A DNA stretch of 7,951 nt from the NCBI GenBank assembly GCA_030533035.1, contig JAUNJW010000090.1, forward strand, positions 1-7,951, in the 5' to 3' direction. Below the pieces are notes generated by a model. It was given only the letters and a program-made list of their open reading frames with translations. It was not told the DNA's origin and searched no databases. The translations under genes and the position numbers were made by a program. Source of the stretch: Erysipelotrichaceae bacterium. GTDB taxonomy: Bacteria > Bacillota_I > Bacilli_A > Erysipelotrichales > Erysipelotrichaceae. Shown here in pieces: positions 5,275 to 7,951 of this stretch (positions are counted from its first letter, which is position 1; each line of letters opens with the position of its first letter).

Positions 5275-5619
5275 TTAATTGGCTTCATCAAGCGTATGCA
5301 TCACAGTTTTATTCTTTGAGAACGTAATGACAACCTTTTCCCTGTCCATGAGCTCACCGGCTGACATAATCCTGTCGCCGTCAAAGATCAGCAGGTTTTC
5401 CGAACCGTCCAGCCTGACAGTTTCACCTTTGTGCAGATCTGTCTCTGAAGCCGTTTCATCTCCTTCTGAGCATATTTCTGAATCGATCCTGATCACGGTG
5501 CTCTCGTCGTCGCTGCTTATGACGGTGCCGCTGTATACGGCCGGTTCTTCTTTTGCGCTGACTGCGCAGCCGCCCAGCATGAGGGCGAGCACCGCCAGTC
5601 CTGCCAGCTTTTTCTTCAT
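5275..5619 (-). CDS. Small secreted lipoprotein of unknown function
   Basis: The 114-residue product starts MKKKLAGLAVLALMLGGC: a basic n-region, a short hydrophobic core and a lipobox LGGC, with Cys18 as the predicted lipidation site. The mature part (~97 residues) is acidic and would be anchored on the outer face of the membrane. It begins with a short linker, then strand-rich segments (YSGTVISSDD, STVIRIDSE, GETVRLDGSENLLIFDGD, KVVITFSKNKTV). These recall small beta-barrel or OB-like domains such as DUF3221, but I cannot confirm the family. The start at 5619 is chosen over ATG 5625 because AAGAGG lies 7 nt before 5619 but only 1 nt before 5625. No clear terminator separates it from the phosphatase gene, so they may form an operon. 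Confidence 0.8.
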   Translation of the reverse strand: MKKKLAGLAVLALMLGGCAVSAKEEPAVYSGTVISSDDESTVIRIDSEICSEGDETASETDLHKGETVRLDGSENLLIFDGDRIMSAGELMDREKVVITFSKNKTVMHTLDEAN

Positions 5620-5682
5620 ATCCATACCTCTTACGATGCTATGCTATGCGTCCGGACTGTCTTCTGTGTGGAAGATATCTGA

Positions 5683-5731
5683 AAAATATGTGAACTTGGC
5701 CATGCATGGGGCAGAGGTAAAATATGTTCAC
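5683..5731. repeat. Imperfect repeat pair upstream of yebC, candidate operator
   Basis: AAAATATGTGAAC (5683-5695) and AAAATATGTTCAC (5719-5731) agree at 11 of 13 positions, 36 bp apart. Their ends, GTGAAC and GTTCAC, are also inverted repeats of each other. A perfect palindrome CCATGCATGG (5700-5709) lies between them. The second copy overlaps the -35 box of the yebC promoter. Confidence 0.4.
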
Positions 5732-5755
5732 AAGAATTCAATGATTTGATATAAT
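5727..5755 (+). promoter_or_regulatory. Main promoter of the yebC gene
   Basis: TTCACA (5727-5732), a 17-bp spacer, TATAAT (5750-5755) preceded by TGA (extended -10). This is the best sigma-A match in the window. Transcription should start near 5762, leaving a leader of about 24 nt with AAGGGAG (5772-5778), 7 nt before the ATG. A weaker second match is TTGGCC (5696-5701), 16 bp, TAAAAT (5718-5723). Confidence 0.8.
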
Positions 5756-5785
5756 GTTCGCGTTAAAAATGAAGGGAGTATCTTA

Positions 5786-6520
5786 ATGGGAAGAGCACAT
5801 GAAGTCCGCGCAGCCTCAATGGCAAAGACAGCGGCAATCAAATCCAAACTGTATTCAAGATTTGGAAAAGAGCTGTACATCGCAGCCAAGAGCGGTGTCC
5901 CTGATCCGGATATGAACCTCGCATTAAAGAGAAAGATCGCCGAGGCAAAGTCGAACCAGATCCCCGCTGACGTCATCAAGAGAGCGATTGACAAGGCTAA
6001 GGGCGGTGACAACGAAACTTACGACGAAGCACGTTATGAAGGCTTCGGTCCCGGCGGCAGCACAGTAATCGTTGACTGTCTGACTGACAACACAAACCGT
6101 TCACTGACCGGTGTCAAGACAGCTTTCAACAAGAGCCGCGGCGCCAAGATCGCCAATGCCGGTGCTGTTTCATTCAATTATGAGAATGTCGGTCTGTTCG
6201 TTTTCCCGTATGAAGACGAAGAGGCTATGCTTGATGCGATGATGGAAGCGGAAGTTGATGTCCAGGACATCACAGTCGAAGACGGTGAAATGACTGTCAA
6301 GACAACCTTCCAGGACTTCGGCAAAGCTCAGGAAGCCATTGAAGCGCTGATCCCGGGTGTTGAATTCGACACCTGCGAAGCAACAATGCTGCCGAATGAA
6401 TATGTCGAACTGACGGATCCCGAAGACATTGAAGCATTCCACAAGCTGATGGACATGCTGAACGAAGTCGACGACGTCAACAAGGTCTACCACAACGTCA
6501 TTATCCCGTCAGAGGAATAA
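5786..6520 (+). CDS. YebC/TACO1-family protein, YeeN-like (YebC2) branch
   Basis: A 244-residue cytosolic protein of full family length. Members were long annotated as transcriptional regulators; more recent work on YebC/TACO1 proteins supports a role at the ribosome, helping translation through difficult stretches such as polyproline. Recognisable parts: the N-terminal helical block MGRAHEVRAASMAKTAAIKSK with SRFGKELYIAAKSGVPDP, then NQIPADVIKRAIDKAKGG, YEGFGPGGSTVIVDCLTDNTNR (84-105), and GAVSFNYENVG (126-136) before the C-terminal alpha/beta domain. Classical YebC starts MSGHSKWANIKHKK; the MGR start and the FGxExYxAAKxGxPDP pattern fit the YeeN/YebC2 branch instead. The gene has its own strong promoter and a terminator shared with tmcAL. 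Expression is probably high, judging from codon use and the promoter. Confidence 0.94.
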   Translation: MGRAHEVRAASMAKTAAIKSKLYSRFGKELYIAAKSGVPDPDMNLALKRKIAEAKSNQIPADVIKRAIDKAKGGDNETYDEARYEGFGPGGSTVIVDCLTDNTNRSLTGVKTAFNKSRGAKIANAGAVSFNYENVGLFVFPYEDEEAMLDAMMEAEVDVQDITVEDGEMTVKTTFQDFGKAQEAIEALIPGVEFDTCEATMLPNEYVELTDPEDIEAFHKLMDMLNEVDDVNKVYHNVIIPSEE

Positions 6521-6527
6521 AGGACTC

Positions 6528-6556
6528 AAAAAGCCGCTGCAGCCAGCGGCTTTTGT
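6528..6556. terminator. Bidirectional terminator between yebC and tmcAL
   Basis: AAAAGCCGCTG (6529-6539), loop CAGC, CAGCGGCTTTT (6544-6554): an 11-bp perfect stem. TTTTGTT ends the plus side and TTTTTG the minus side, so one hairpin can serve both convergent genes. It abuts the tmcAL stop codon (6558-6556). Confidence 0.92.
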
Positions 6557-7668
6557 TATCCCTGAATGTACAGGGCTCCCCTGATCTCCTGATCAAGGAT
6601 CCTGTTTCTGTCCTTTTCTGCAAATACCGAAGCGTAGACAAGAGATGTCCTGTATTCCAGTTCACGCTGTCTTTCATTGACAGCCGCGAACCGGGAAGCG
6701 AAGGGGATCTCTTTCTTTTTCATTTCCTTCAGGTATGCCCGGCCTCTGTCATTGAAGGCGAGGATCCGGATATCCGGCTCATTCAGCCGGGAAACTTCCT
6801 GTTTTGTGACCTGGCACATTGCCTGCAGGCATGTCCTGCGGATGCGGCCGGCCGTATAGCGGTGGCTGACGGCGGCATTCAGGAATCCTTCCCAGGTGTC
6901 GTTTTCAGCGGCGCAGTTCTTCAGATGGATTTCGATCCCTTCGGAAAACAGGAACATTTCCGAAAGACGCTCCCTCTGTGTGGTCAGCAGCAGCGTCCGC
7001 AGATAGGGGTAATAGGCAGGCCAGAAGGCAAGCGTGGACCTGCTGAGCTGCTCTGCCATCACCGTCGAGCCTTCAACGGACTGCCTGTTATACAAAGCTT
7101 TGCGGATTGCCATCGCGCTGGCGTTTTCCGTCAGTTCCTCGTCCAGATAACCGCCGGTTCTCCGGACAATCAGAGGTCTGATCCCGGTTCCTTCCATGGC
7201 TTTCAGATAGCATACGGCAAGAATATCATTTGGCTCCATTTCTGCCGTCAGCAGGCTGTAGGCCTGCGGGAAGGACATGCCGCCGCTCATCGTTTCCCGC
7301 AGATGGTCGGGATTGACCGGGGCGGAAGCGATCTCCATGAGGTTTTCGGGATTGCCGCATTCAGAGCCGAAGCAGATGCTTTCCGCGCCGGCTTTCTTCA
7401 GAAGCGAGACGGCTCCGGAAGCGAAGCGGGAGGCGCTCTGGGTGGCATAGATATAGGGGAGCTCAATCACAATGTCGATGCCGTTTCTGAGGGCAGCTTC
7501 CGCCCGCTGCCATTTGTCAATGACAGCCGGTTCACCGCGCTGCACGAAATTGCCGCTCATGACTGCCATCAGAACATCGCAGCCGCTGAGCTCGCGGGCT
7601 TTCTGAATGTGATAGATGTGTCCGTTATGAAGCGGATTGTATTCCGCCGTGATGCCGCATAGTTTCAT
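6556..7668 (-). CDS. tmcAL: tRNA(Met) cytidine acetate ligase TmcAL (YlbM)
   Basis: TmcAL activates acetate with ATP to acetyl-AMP and transfers the acetyl group to the wobble cytidine of elongator tRNA-Met (ac4C34), which sharpens AUG decoding. The 370-residue product starts MKLCGITAEYNPLHNGHIYHI. Its HNGH (14-17) is the nucleotidyltransferase-type HxGH motif, followed by MSGNFVQRGEPA (37-48), DIVIELP (65-71), FGSE (100-103), PNDILAVCYLKA (146-157) and SAMAIRKAL (184-192), all at the places expected for the family. It is somewhat shorter than the about 400-415 residues I recall for the Bacillus protein, the difference apparently lying in the C-terminal half. The start at 7668 has AAGGA 8 nt upstream. 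The gene is convergent with yebC and divergent from the hydrolase gene. I see no strong minus-strand promoter in 7669-7737. Confidence 0.95.
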   Translation of the reverse strand: MKLCGITAEYNPLHNGHIYHIQKARELSGCDVLMAVMSGNFVQRGEPAVIDKWQRAEAALRNGIDIVIELPYIYATQSASRFASGAVSLLKKAGAESICFGSECGNPENLMEIASAPVNPDHLRETMSGGMSFPQAYSLLTAEMEPNDILAVCYLKAMEGTGIRPLIVRRTGGYLDEELTENASAMAIRKALYNRQSVEGSTVMAEQLSRSTLAFWPAYYPYLRTLLLTTQRERLSEMFLFSEGIEIHLKNCAAENDTWEGFLNAAVSHRYTAGRIRRTCLQAMCQVTKQEVSRLNEPDIRILAFNDRGRAYLKEMKKKEIPFASRFAAVNERQRELEYRTSLVYASVFAEKDRNRILDQEIRGALYIQG

Positions 7669-7701
7669 TTTCTGTTTCCTTCATCCCGAGTGTCGAGATA
7701 A

Positions 7702-7710
7702 TGATACAAT
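7702..7710 (+). promoter_or_regulatory. Extended -10 promoter of the hydrolase gene
   Basis: TGATACAAT (7702-7710) is an extended -10 (TGn plus TACAAT) without a good -35 in 7676-7688. It would start transcription near 7717, about 20 bases before the ATG. Confidence 0.5.
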
Positions 7711-7737
7711 ATCAGAAAAGAAACAGGAGCAAATAAT

Positions 7738-7951
7738 ATGAACAGAAAACTTGCTTATACGGTATACCGGCCGGAAAGCAACGTAAAAGCGGCTGTGTTT
7801 ATTGTGCACGGCATGCAGGAGCACCAGAGACGATATAAGGATTTCGCTGAATACCTGACCACCAGGGGAATCGGTGTTGTCACGTATGACCTGCCGGGCC
7901 ATGGCGAAACAGACAAAGGAAGCACAAGAGGCTGGTTCGGCAATGAAAACG
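7738..7951 (+). CDS. Alpha/beta hydrolase (serine aminopeptidase S33 / monoacylglycerol lipase-like), N-terminal part
   Basis: The gene runs off the window after 71 codons. It starts at ATG 7738 with AGGAG (7725-7729) 8 nt upstream. The visible protein has the start of a Hydrolase_4 fold: AAVFIVHGMQEHQRRY (18-33), where HGxxEH is the oxyanion-hole loop of monoacylglycerol lipase-like enzymes, then FAEYLTTRGIGVVTYDLPGHGETD (36-59), the conserved strand and D-x-x-GHG turn. The catalytic Ser, Asp and His lie beyond the edge, so activity cannot be judged. It has no signal peptide, so it is probably cytosolic. Likely substrates are monoacylglycerol or lysophospholipid esters, by family analogy. 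Confidence 0.88.
   Translation, partial: MNRKLAYTVYRPESNVKAAVFIVHGMQEHQRRYKDFAEYLTTRGIGVVTYDLPGHGETDKGSTRGWFGNEN

Noticed and set aside
6553..7662. A 369-codon plus-strand frame antisense to tmcAL
   Set aside because: The minus strand encodes an unmistakable TmcAL with all motifs. The plus frame has no SD, no domain and a His/Gln-rich shadow composition.

Overview
The window reads as a compact chromosomal stretch of a mid-GC (about 50 percent by eye) Gram-positive bacterium. I see no mobile element, CRISPR array, rRNA or tRNA. The gene set points to Bacillota, and I infer the class Erysipelotrichia. It combines a long-form HPF, a TmcAL (YlbM) enzyme, a YeeN-type YebC, a PTS Enzyme I with a CcpA-type cre box, a DUF2779 protein and a small protein resembling the MG284/MPN403 family of Mollicutes and Erysipelotrichia. 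Shine-Dalgarno sites are strong (AAGGAG or GGAGG, 5-9 nt before the start), which let me correct several starts. The lineage is inferred from gene content, not from a search.

Layout, left to right: the 3' end of a DUF2779 gene (+, ends 419) with a terminator; hpf (+, 590-1129) with a terminator; a convergent multi-pass membrane protein that looks like a catalytically degenerate CPBP protease homologue (-, 1199-1858); divergent from it, a 109-residue helical protein with a C-terminal HTH-like segment (+, 2007-2336); a long regulatory region and ptsI (+, 2649-4352); convergent to ptsI, a PPP-type metallophosphatase (-, 4468-5202) and, upstream of it on the same strand, a small lipoprotein (-, 5275-5619); divergent from these, a YebC-family gene (+, 5786-6520); convergent to that, tmcAL (-, 6556-7668); and finally the start of an alpha/beta hydrolase gene (+, 7738 to the window end).

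Most genes appear to be single transcription units. The strand alternates almost gene by gene, and every convergent boundary carries intrinsic terminators (1142-1166 and 1173-1199; 4367-4421 and 4432-4460; one shared at 6528-6556). The only likely two-gene operon is lipoprotein plus phosphatase. Three genes serve translation: hpf (ribosome hibernation), yebC (translation factor or regulator) and tmcAL (tRNA-Met wobble modification). ptsI is the general energy-coupling enzyme of PTS sugar uptake.

Nothing here amounts to a clear new defence or mobile system. The most interesting material is regulatory. The region upstream of ptsI has two promoters, a perfect 12-bp cre-like palindrome at the start site and a separate 21-bp dyad against the -10 box. 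Other unexplained dyads or repeats lie in the control regions of the membrane protein/HTH pair, the phosphatase and yebC. The degenerate CPBP-like protein paired divergently with a small HTH-like protein is the most unusual gene arrangement.
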